Assembly: GCF_000230735.2 (NCBI RefSeq)
Contig: NC_019962.1
Location: 3,286,001-3,350,000 of the forward strand
DNA from: Natrinema pellirubrum DSM 15624
GTDB taxonomy: Archaea > Halobacteriota > Halobacteria > Halobacteriales > Natrialbaceae
Direction of reading: 5' to 3'
DNA: 64,000 nt
How positions within the stretch are numbered: the stretch's first letter is position 1; each line of letters begins with the position of its first letter. The notes under the pieces are model-generated. The model did not search any database, had not been told where the DNA came from, and saw only the letters and a list, made by a program, of their open reading frames with translations. This document shows positions 7,923 to 14,979 of this stretch, piece after piece. Made by a program: the position numbers and the translations under genes.

Positions 7923-8366
7923 CTAGAACGTGTCCTCGATGATCTCGCCGACCGCGAAGTTCGACTTGACCTCGGTGACTTCGATCTTGACCCGTTCGCC
8001 GACGTCGGCACCCGGCACGATGATGACGTAGCCGCGTTCGACGCGGGCGATGCCGTCGCCCTGCTTGCCGATGTCCTCGATTTCGACGTAGCGGGTTTCC
8101 CCGACGTCGACCGGTGGCTGCGGCTCCGACGGTGCGCTCTGGGGCTGGCTCGCCGTCCCCGAGTCGTCCTCGGCGGCCGCCTCGTCCCGCGAGATGAGCG
8201 CGACACGGTAGACCTCGCCGGGGTCGATGTCGCCGGTTTCGACCTCCTGACGGGGTACTTCGATGACGTAGCGATCCTCTTCCTCCGAAACGTCCGTACT
8301 GAACAGACACAGCAGCTTTTCAGATATCTCCACAGGTAGACCCTCTATTTCATTGCAGAGACCCAT
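7923..8366 (-). CDS. TRAM domain-containing protein
   Basis: The 147-aa protein ends with a TRAM domain (VDVGETRYVEIEDIGKQGDGIARVERGYVIIVPGADVGERVKIEVTEVKSNFAVGEII), a nucleic-acid-binding beta-barrel. Single-TRAM proteins of archaea act as RNA-binding, cold-shock-like chaperones. The N-terminal half (EISEKLLCLFSTDVSEEEDRYVIEVPRQEVETGDIDPGEVYRVALI) is a haloarchaeal extension followed by a Ser/Pro/Gln linker. ATG 8366 is preferred to an upstream alternative at 8387. Confidence 0.88.
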   Translation of the reverse strand: MGLCNEIEGLPVEISEKLLCLFSTDVSEEEDRYVIEVPRQEVETGDIDPGEVYRVALISRDEAAAEDDSGTASQPQSAPSEPQPPVDVGETRYVEIEDIGKQGDGIARVERGYVIIVPGADVGERVKIEVTEVKSNFAVGEIIEDTF

Positions 8367-8483
8367 CCATAATAGAACTACCGACACCGAGCCGTCGACT
8401 GACGGGGAAAGAGGCTTGTGTACCCGTTCGACCGGGCGGTTCGAGGGGCCATGCGAGTGTGTGACGGTCCCAGACGCGAGGAA

Positions 8484-10211
8484 TCAGTCCGCGCGCTCGA
8501 GGGGGCGAACAGTCGCGAGCCGCGAGAGGTCGACCTCGCTGCCGAAGTCGGCGTCGGACAGGGTCTCGTAGGGACGGTCGACGACGATGTCGCCGGCGGT
8601 GCTGTCCCCGATGCCGGGGATGGCGGTGAGTTCGTCCATCGAGGCCGCGTTGAGATCTAGCGGGTGGGGGACGCCGGTCACCGAGCGGTAGCCGTGGTCG
8701 ACCACCGCGACGTCGATCGTCCGCCCGAGTTCGCGCTCGCCCGGAATCCCGACCAGCAGGGGGTAGGTGCCGAGCTGGCGGCCGAAGGTCTTGCCGTCCT
8801 GATGGTACTCGAGGTGGACGTCGGGGAGGACGGTGCCGAGCGGGGCGACCCGCTCGAGCATGGGGTTGTCGATCTCCTCGCGGACCCGCTTCTTGTAGCG
8901 TTTGAACAGCTGTTTGTGGTCGTTGGCGATCTCCGCTCCGGTGTCGCTCATGTCGGTGCCGTCGAAGGCCATCACCTGCCGGATGTTGATCCGGCGAAGC
9001 ATGTAGCCCTCGTCGTAGACCCGCTGGAGGAACTCACGGTTGCGCTCGTAGGTCTCCTCGCGCTCACCCTTGAGGCCGTGCAGGAGGTTGATGCCGGGCA
9101 GGAGTTTTGGGAGCCGGTTCGGGGTGTCCCGACCGACGCTCGGGCCGTCCCCGGGGTCTTCGCCGGGTCGCCAGCCGGCCTCCTCGTTGACGATCTTGAC
9201 CGCCTCGAAACACTCCTCGGCGGTGACGTTGAGGTTGTTCTCCTCCTGGACGACCGGATCGGCCGACTCGAGGCCGAACGCTGCGGTGTCGCCGGGCGTG
9301 TTGTGTTCGGCGATGATCCGGATCCCCTCGCGGCTCTGCTCGGGCCACTCGACGATCGTGATGGGGTTCATATTGTCCAGATGGAGCGTCTCGAGGTCGG
9401 GCGCGACCTCGCGGATGCCGCCGTAGAGTTGGCGCAGGGCGTCGGGGTTGGGCGCTTCCCCGTCGCCGCCGTAGGCGAGGATATCGGCCTGCCGGCCGAG
9501 CCGGAAGTGTTTGACGCCGTAATCGGAGAGAGCGTCGACCTCGCCGACGACGGTCGGCGGCGGTCGGAACTCGGGGTTACCATAGAGCGGCTCCGTACAG
9601 AACGAACACCGATACGCACAGCCCCGCGAGGTCTCGAGTTCGGCGATGAGATGGTCCGGGTGGTTGGGGTGTTGTTCGACGACGAACGCCCCCTCCCGTG
9701 CCCACCGTGAGACCTCCTCGATGTCTCGCATCCGGTTGTTGAAGCCCTCGAGGCCGCTCTCGACGAGATCGTGGACGGCAGCCTCGACGTCGCCCTTGGC
9801 GACGAAATCGAAGTCAAGATCCTGCCGTTCAGTCTCGGTCGCGCCGGCGTTTTCGTCGCCGACGCCGAACTTGACGGGGCCGCCCATCAGGCTCGTGCCG
9901 TTGGCGGTCCAGGCCAGCTTGCGGACCTCGTCGGGTTCGGCCGGCGTCCCACCGACGTACTTCCCGGGGACGGTCATGCCGCCCAGATAGAGCAAGAGGT
10001 CGGCCTCGTCGACGTCTCGCCAGTAGTCGGGTTCGTCGCGGAGTCGATCGATCGTATGGTAGGTGATCCGCTCCCGGGGAACACCCGCATCGACGAGCGC
10101 ACCTGCCGCGTACCGGGGATATGTCGAGATATACGGCGGCACCCCGAAGTGTGCGGGCTCGTCGACGTAGCCGTCGACGATCGTCACCGACAGCGTCTCG
10201 GGGTCAGTCAT
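8484..10211 (-). CDS. Radical SAM protein with C-terminal helix-hairpin-helix domain
   Basis: The 575-aa protein has an N-terminal region of about 190 residues resembling the cobalamin-binding-like domain of B12-type radical SAM enzymes (SVTIVDGYVDEP.. LLLYLGGMTVPG). The cluster motif CAYRCSFC follows, CxxxCxxC at residues 198, 202 and 205. The SAM-binding barrel includes FRLGRQADIL and AFGLESADPVVQEENNLNVT. The last about 60 residues hold a ComEA-like HhH (LDLNAASMDELTAIPGIGDSTAGDIV) that should contact nucleic acid. The combination suggests an RNA/DNA-linked radical reaction, but no substrate can be named. Confidence 0.88.
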   Translation of the reverse strand: MTDPETLSVTIVDGYVDEPAHFGVPPYISTYPRYAAGALVDAGVPRERITYHTIDRLRDEPDYWRDVDEADLLLYLGGMTVPGKYVGGTPAEPDEVRKLAWTANGTSLMGGPVKFGVGDENAGATETERQDLDFDFVAKGDVEAAVHDLVESGLEGFNNRMRDIEEVSRWAREGAFVVEQHPNHPDHLIAELETSRGCAYRCSFCTEPLYGNPEFRPPPTVVGEVDALSDYGVKHFRLGRQADILAYGGDGEAPNPDALRQLYGGIREVAPDLETLHLDNMNPITIVEWPEQSREGIRIIAEHNTPGDTAAFGLESADPVVQEENNLNVTAEECFEAVKIVNEEAGWRPGEDPGDGPSVGRDTPNRLPKLLPGINLLHGLKGEREETYERNREFLQRVYDEGYMLRRINIRQVMAFDGTDMSDTGAEIANDHKQLFKRYKKRVREEIDNPMLERVAPLGTVLPDVHLEYHQDGKTFGRQLGTYPLLVGIPGERELGRTIDVAVVDHGYRSVTGVPHPLDLNAASMDELTAIPGIGDSTAGDIVVDRPYETLSDADFGSEVDLSRLATVRPLERAD

Positions 10212-10487
10212 GGCTCCCGGTAGCGCCTCGAGGGGTAAAACGGTGACTACACGCTCTCGGCCGACACTGCAGTGATTCGCCGCGGTCGTCTCTCGGGCGG
10301 CTGATCGAGTCCGGATCGTATCGAGTGGATTAATTTAAAGGACGGAACGATGTTCGTTTCGAACAGTCGGAACGGAGACGATCGCACGGAGAGCCGCCGC
10401 CGTCGGCCCCGACATCGTGTCACGATCGCGGCCGATGGCGACTCGCCGGCCGGCAGGACAGCGTTCCGATCGGTGACTCGAGTACCC
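10212..10487. promoter_or_regulatory. Promoter and leader of the membrane-anchored winged-helix gene
   Basis: The 276-bp gap separates divergent genes. TTAATTTAAA at 10330-10339 is a good TATA element. A start about 25 bp downstream (near 10360) would lie beyond the in-frame ATG at 10350 and leave a leader of about 130 nt before ATG 10488. Confidence 0.5.
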
Positions 10488-11732
10488 ATGAGGGTCGGAC
10501 GCGCGCGACCGGTGCTGTTGATGAGCGTCGTCATAGTGATCCTTGCGACGACGGTCACGGCGGGAGCGACGGCGACGGCCGCCGCTGCGGACGGAACCGG
10601 CGACCGGGCGGAGTCCCTCGTCTCGGACGGTGACCGGACCGCGTTTGCGATACAGACCGATTCCGACGACCCGGACGATCCCGATGATCCTGATGATCCG
10701 GACGACCCGGACGATCCCGACGATACGTCGGACCAGAACGATACGTCCGATACCAGCGACACCACAGACACGAGCGATTCTGACGACCTCGACGATCCGG
10801 ACGACCCCGATGATCCTGATGACCCCGATGATCCGGACGACTCCGACGACCCGGATGACCCAGATGATCCAAACGACCCCGACGATTCAGATGACCCCGA
10901 TGATCCTGACGGTGCCGACGACGCCGAAACTCCGGACGGACCGAACCGCACGGACGGGTCCGGCGACGGATCGGGGTCGACGGCCGATGGCGACCCGTTC
11001 GAGTCGGCCGACGTTACCGAACCCGTCGACTCGAGCGACGGGAACGAGTCGGGTCCCGAGTCGCCGCCTGACGAGTCCACGAGCCCGAGCGAGGCGGCCG
11101 GACTGGCGCTCGCGACGATGCTCACTGCGGGTGCGGTCAACGCCTCGGCCACCGGCAGCGCCTCGGTCGTCGCGGGCCAGTCCTCGGCCCGGATGGCGGC
11201 GCTCTCCCTCGAGCAGGCGGGCGGCGACCGGCCGTGGCGGGTGCTGGGCTCGCTGTTTCGCTACAGTCGATACGACGACTCGGACCCGCTCGACCACGAC
11301 GTCCGGCAGACGCTCTACGAAACGATCGACGACGAGCCGGGAATAGTACTCTCGGAACTCGAGTCGGCGACCGACGCCTCCCTGTCGACGGTCCGCCACC
11401 ACCTCCGGATCCTCGAGGAGGAGAACCTGATCGCGTCGACGAAGCGCCGGGGGAACCGCTGTTACGCCCGTGCGGACGCGATCGACGACGTCGATATCGA
11501 ACTGCGGGCGGCGCTCGAGAACGTACCGACCCGTCGCATCCTCGAGGCGCTCGCCGAGGACGGGCCGGCACAGACGACGACGCTCGCCGACCGCCTCGAT
11601 CGGGATCCGAGTACGGTGACCCATCACCTCTCGACGCTCGAGGAGGACGGGCTCGTCGTCAGGGACCGCGATGGCCCGGCGGTCATCACGAGCCTCGCAC
11701 CCGGCGTCGAGCCGGCCCTCGAGCGGGACTGA
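10488..11732 (+). CDS. Membrane-anchored double winged-helix protein with DPD-repeat ectodomain
   Basis: The 414-aa protein has a hydrophobic N-terminal segment (residues 8-33), then a strongly acidic low-complexity region built of DPDD repeats (about 58-142) and a Gly/Ser/Asp linker. A second hydrophobic stretch (AAGLALATMLTAGAVNASATGSASVVAG, about 203-230) follows. Two ArsR-like winged helices come last: LYETIDDEPGIVLSELESATDASLSTVRHHLRILEEENLI (about 276-335) and RILEALAEDGPAQTTTLADRLDRDPSTVTHHLSTLEEDGLV. The likely topology is acidic loop outside and DNA-binding domains inside, making a one-component membrane regulator. An in-frame start at 10350 exists but would place an Arg-rich segment before the signal. 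Confidence 0.75.
   Translation: MRVGRARPVLLMSVVIVILATTVTAGATATAAAADGTGDRAESLVSDGDRTAFAIQTDSDDPDDPDDPDDPDDPDDPDDTSDQNDTSDTSDTTDTSDSDDLDDPDDPDDPDDPDDPDDSDDPDDPDDPNDPDDSDDPDDPDGADDAETPDGPNRTDGSGDGSGSTADGDPFESADVTEPVDSSDGNESGPESPPDESTSPSEAAGLALATMLTAGAVNASATGSASVVAGQSSARMAALSLEQAGGDRPWRVLGSLFRYSRYDDSDPLDHDVRQTLYETIDDEPGIVLSELESATDASLSTVRHHLRILEEENLIASTKRRGNRCYARADAIDDVDIELRAALENVPTRRILEALAEDGPAQTTTLADRLDRDPSTVTHHLSTLEEDGLVVRDRDGPAVITSLAPGVEPALERD
10659..10914 (+). repeat. Tandem DPD(D) coding repeat
   Basis: A degenerate 9-nt repeat (GAC-CCG-GAC-like codons with varied third bases) encodes Asp-Pro-Asp units, interrupted by a Ser/Thr/Asn-Asp spacer (about residues 80-98). The synonymous variation between units argues against very recent slippage. 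Confidence 0.85.
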
Positions 11733-11800
11733 GCCACCGGAGCCTGCAGTCGTCGTGGGTGAAGCCAATGTTGATTAGTTTCCCGACCGAACGGACGGGT

Positions 11801-11959
11801 ATGCCGCCGACGGAAGAGATCGTGTGTACCGACGACGACTGTTTTCTCGACATCTTCGAGAACCACTACACCTACGACGTTCCCGATGACCTCGCGGTCA
11901 CCGACCTGTCGTGTCCGGTCTGTGGGGGGACCGACTGCCTCGAGCGGGTCGAACTCTGA
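11801..11959 (+). CDS. Small CxxC zinc-ribbon-like protein
   Basis: The 52-aa protein MPPTEEIVCTDDDCFLDIFENHYTYD.. ends with CPVCGGTDCLERVEL. It has two cysteine pairs, CTDDDC (C9, C14) and CPVCGGTDC, that could bind one zinc. Close relatives are common as tiny hypothetical proteins in haloarchaea (DUF7559-like, from memory). ATG 11801 follows the winged-helix gene by 68 bp on the same strand, with TTGATTAGTT in the gap. The function is unknown. Confidence 0.75.
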   Translation: MPPTEEIVCTDDDCFLDIFENHYTYDVPDDLAVTDLSCPVCGGTDCLERVEL

Positions 11960-12160
11960 CGGGGGAGTGGCGTCCGTCCGTCGTCTTGCTGGGACGGTGT
12001 CGAGCCGCGCGTCTGACGTTTCTTTTGGCATGGGCAAAAGAGATATGAAACGGGCTCACGTATCCGGTCGTACGGCCATGTCTCCCACGTACTGTCAGTC
12101 CCTTCTCTCGGTCCCCACGACCGCCGCCCGCGCCGGCCGTCCCGCCCGAGGTGAGGTCCC

Positions 12161-12652
12161 GTGAGCCTCCAAGATCTCGGGGAATCGGTCGGCAGCACGC
12201 TGTATCGACAGATCGGGCGCGCGAGCGGCCGCGTCCAGAACCACCGTTCGCTCCCCGTCGACATCCTCGAGAACGACGACGCCTATCGGGTCGTCTTCGA
12301 CGCGCCCGGTGCCGAACCCGACGACGTGCAGGTCCGATATCTCGATGGCACCGTCAAAATCCGGATCGATCGCTTTCGGGGATTCCATGAAGGCTACGAA
12401 ATGCGGTTTCCCGGCCGGGGAATGTCGTTATCCGGCGCCGCCGAACTGCCCGGCGACGCCGTCGTCGATCCCGACGCCGGGACCGCCCGACTCACCGAAA
12501 CCGGCACGCTGAGCGTCGAAATCCCGAAGGGATCGTCGCTCGAAGAGCCGTCACAGGAGGCTGACTCGAGCGCCGAGTCACGCGAGGAAACCGATCGGAC
12601 CGGGTCCACACAGACGGACCCCGAGACCGAACCGGTCGCCGTCGACGACTAA
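12161..12652 (+). CDS. Hsp20/alpha-crystallin family protein
   Basis: The 163-aa protein starts with GTG. The alpha-crystallin core begins LPVDILENDDAYRVVFDAPGAEPDDVQVRYLDGTVKIRIDRFR and ends with GTLSVEIPKG; a Ser/Glu/Asp-rich tail follows. It is expected to be an ATP-independent holdase. The usual C-terminal I-x-I anchor is not evident, so oligomer assembly may differ. The stop codon is separated by one base from the stop of the convergent FAD oxidoreductase. Confidence 0.85.
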   Translation: MSLQDLGESVGSTLYRQIGRASGRVQNHRSLPVDILENDDAYRVVFDAPGAEPDDVQVRYLDGTVKIRIDRFRGFHEGYEMRFPGRGMSLSGAAELPGDAVVDPDAGTARLTETGTLSVEIPKGSSLEEPSQEADSSAESREETDRTGSTQTDPETEPVAVDD

Positions 12653-12653
12653 G

Positions 12654-13847
12654 TCAGTTCGGCTCCGTCGACATTCCTTCCGCGATCTCGAATGCTTCGT
12701 CGCCGTCGAACCGGGTCGGGTCGAACGCGTCGATCCCGTCGCCGCCGAGGATCTCGGCCGCGAGTCGCTGTCCGATCGCCGGCGCGCGCATAAACCCGTG
12801 ACCCTGGAAGCCGGTCGCGACGTAGACCCCGTCCCGAACCGCACCGACCAGTGGATCCCGGTCCGGGGTCGACGTACAGAGACCGGCCCACGAGCGCGTG
12901 ATCGCGTTCTCGCCCCCGAGATCGATCGCCGGGACCCGGTGTGAGACCCGCTCGCGGAGATCGGCCCGGAACTCGGGATCGGCCTCGCGGTCGTAGCCGT
13001 CGGGATCCGCCTCGCGTTCTTCGGTCCCGTCGCCCGCGAGAATGCCGCCGGCGTGCGGTCGCAGATAGAAGTCGCCGCTCGCATCGTAACACATCGGCTC
13101 CGCCAGATCGCCGTCCGCGAGCAGCGCCTGGACGCGGTAGGGTTTCACGGCCAACTCGAGGCCCGCGTCCGCGAGCAAGCCGCCGGTCCGGGCCCCGGCT
13201 GCCACGAGGACTGCGTCGACCTCGTGAACGCCGCCGTCCGGACGGATCACCCGGCTCGGATCGGCCCGGACCTCGACCGGGGTCTCGGTCTCGAGAGTCG
13301 CACCCGCACCGGTGGCCGCGGCCGCGAGACAGGCGGTGTACTCGGCGGGATCGGCATAGCCCGCCGCGCCGGCGATCCCGGCGACGGCAACGTCGTCGGT
13401 CCGCAGCGCGGGGAACCGGTCCGCGAGCGCGTCGCCCTCGAGTTCGAGCGCGACGATACCGTGTTCCTGCATGCGACGGACCTGTTCTCGGATCGCGTCA
13501 GCGCGTTCGAGGTCGTCCTCGCGGGCGAGCCAGACGTAGGGACACTCGACGAACGCAAAGGTATCGTCGCCCGAGAGCGCGCGGAATCGCTCGATGGCGT
13601 CGCCGGCGATCTCGGCGTCGAGCCCGTCCGCGAACGCGTCGTAACAGATCCCCGCCGCCCGGCCGCTGGCACCGCTGGCGACGCTCCCGCGGTCGTAGAC
13701 CGTCACGTCGGCACCCTCGCGGGCGAGGTCGTAGGCCGCGGTCGCGCCGACGGCACCCGCGCCGACGACCGCGACCTCGAGGCCGCTGCCGTCCTGCGTG
13801 AACGCGTCCGCACCGACCGCCAGCTCGGCGTCGTCCGGACTGCTCAT
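12654..13847 (-). CDS. FAD-dependent oxidoreductase (DadA/sarcosine oxidase-like)
   Basis: The 397-aa protein has a Rossmann motif VAVVGAGAVGATAAYDLAREGADVTVYDRG near residue 24, followed by SGASGRAAGICYD. The substrate-binding DAO domain contains AITRSWAGLCTSTPDRDPLVGAV and the C-terminal FAD contact VATGFQGHGFMRAPAIGQRLAAEIL. It probably oxidises an amino acid or N-methyl amine. ATG 13847 is chosen; an in-frame start at 13943 would add an Arg-rich leader not typical of the family. No partner subunit is adjacent. Confidence 0.88.
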   Translation of the reverse strand: MSSPDDAELAVGADAFTQDGSGLEVAVVGAGAVGATAAYDLAREGADVTVYDRGSVASGASGRAAGICYDAFADGLDAEIAGDAIERFRALSGDDTFAFVECPYVWLAREDDLERADAIREQVRRMQEHGIVALELEGDALADRFPALRTDDVAVAGIAGAAGYADPAEYTACLAAAATGAGATLETETPVEVRADPSRVIRPDGGVHEVDAVLVAAGARTGGLLADAGLELAVKPYRVQALLADGDLAEPMCYDASGDFYLRPHAGGILAGDGTEEREADPDGYDREADPEFRADLRERVSHRVPAIDLGGENAITRSWAGLCTSTPDRDPLVGAVRDGVYVATGFQGHGFMRAPAIGQRLAAEILGGDGIDAFDPTRFDGDEAFEIAEGMSTEPN

Positions 13848-14165
13848 CGTCGATCCCCCACCGACGCGGTGGCCGATCCGCTCGGCGACTGCCCGTCGGC
13901 TGCGTGTTCGGTTCGCATAGCGGTCACTCGTGTGGCGGCCCACTTACCTCTGGGTGATTCCGCGATCCGAGCGAACGTATCGCCTGTGCGAAGACCGGCG
14001 CGTCGAACGAAAGGGGGAGTGGATGGGGGAAGAGGGGGTACGACGGCAGGGGGCGTGAAGCTCCATGGTTCAGCGCCGATCGTCCCTGCCGTACCTTCGG
14101 TTATTCGCCGATCACGGATACCGTTACTCCCAAATAAATTTGGCCGATCGCGACATCGACGCGGC
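13848..14165. other. 318-bp intergenic region with a structured inverted repeat
   Basis: This gap holds no convincing gene. It contains a long imperfect stem-loop (14037-14095, listed separately) and an AT-rich tract CCCAAATAAATTTGG around 14131-14145 near the end of the minus-strand membrane gene. Confidence 0.5.
14037..14095. repeat. Long imperfect stem-loop, candidate structured RNA or terminator
   Basis: GGTAC/GTACC, GGCAGGG/CCCTGCC, GGCG/CGCC and TGAA/TTCA pair in nested order around a 9-nt loop, about 20 bp with small bulges. It lies 70 bp past the stop of the 14166-14459 gene (minus) and 190 bp before the FAD oxidoreductase start. On the minus strand a C/T-rich run follows. Confidence 0.55.
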
Positions 14166-14459
14166 TCAGGTCACGTACAACGAGTATGCGATCACGAAGA
14201 AGCCGGCCAGTACCAGCAGGCTCTCGAGGAGGATGCCGGTCATCAGCGGGACGCCGAGTATTTCATACAGCATGCCGGCCAGTACCAGTCCGAGGGTGAC
14301 GAGGCCGAAGCCGAGCGAGAGATAGCCCAGCGCGGACTGACGAGTGCGCCGGTAGGCCTTGTAGGCGAAGAACGTGATGACGCCGCCGACGATGAGGACG
14401 AGCGTCTTGACGACCGCGAGGGCGATCGCGGTCGGCATTGTCGCGGCGGAGACCCACAT
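14166..14459 (-). CDS. Small three-helix membrane protein (DUF7521-like)
   Basis: The 97-aa protein MWVSAATMPTAIALAVVKTLV.. has three predicted membrane segments (about residues 10-30, 46-64 and 73-95) joined by a basic loop YKAYRRTRQSALGY. This pattern fits small haloarchaeal DUF7521-type membrane proteins, an assignment made from memory. ATG 14459 is the first start immediately before the hydrophobic helix; a longer frame to 14627 begins in an Arg-rich, uncharacteristic stretch. The function is unknown. Confidence 0.7.
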   Translation of the reverse strand: MWVSAATMPTAIALAVVKTLVLIVGGVITFFAYKAYRRTRQSALGYLSLGFGLVTLGLVLAGMLYEILGVPLMTGILLESLLVLAGFFVIAYSLYVT

Positions 14460-14699
14460 GACTGTTCCTATCCTGATTTTCAACAGCCGAACCAAGAACC
14501 TTGCCGTTCCCGGAGACGGTGTTCCGTGCCACCATCCCACACTACCAGTCGCCGGTACTGATAGTCGACGTCGACGCCGGTCCCAGGGATCGGCGGTTCG
14601 TGGCTGCTTTCCGCCGGATGACGGCACACTGGCGGATCACACCGCCGTGGAACGGCTGCGAGCGAAGCGTTTTGCCGACGGCGACGCGAGACACACACG

Positions 14700-14936
14700 A
14701 TGACGCGACTGGTCGAACTCGAGGCCAACGGCCCACGGAAGCTCGAGCCGGACGACATCGACGACGGGAAAGGCGACGTGGCGGTCTGTCAGTGCGGGCT
14801 CTCGGACGAGTTCCCCTTCTGTGACGGGAGCCACCGGCGGACCCGCGACGAGGATGAGGGGACGACGTACGTCTACGAGGACGGCGAACGGCGAGAAGTC
14901 GAACGGGTCGTGACGGCCGACGAAGCGGACGAGTAG
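14700..14936 (+). CDS. CDGSH iron-sulfur domain protein
   Basis: The 78-aa protein has the [2Fe-2S] ligands in CQCGLSDEFPFCDGSH, the C-x-C-x-n-C-D-G-S-H pattern of mitoNEET-type proteins. A short N-terminal strand and an acidic C-terminal extension complete it. It may act as a small electron-transfer or cluster-transfer protein. It is convergent with the copper ATPase gene, which ends 44 bp away. Confidence 0.93.
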   Translation: MTRLVELEANGPRKLEPDDIDDGKGDVAVCQCGLSDEFPFCDGSHRRTRDEDEGTTYVYEDGERREVERVVTADEADE

Positions 14937-14979
14937 GGGCGCTCGAGGCCGGGACGCGACGGCATCGGCATCGCCTCGC

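Noticed and set aside
12031-12164. Possible small gene between the CxxC protein and Hsp20
   Set aside because: The frames are short and unlike known proteins; the stretch is better explained as the Hsp20 promoter and leader.
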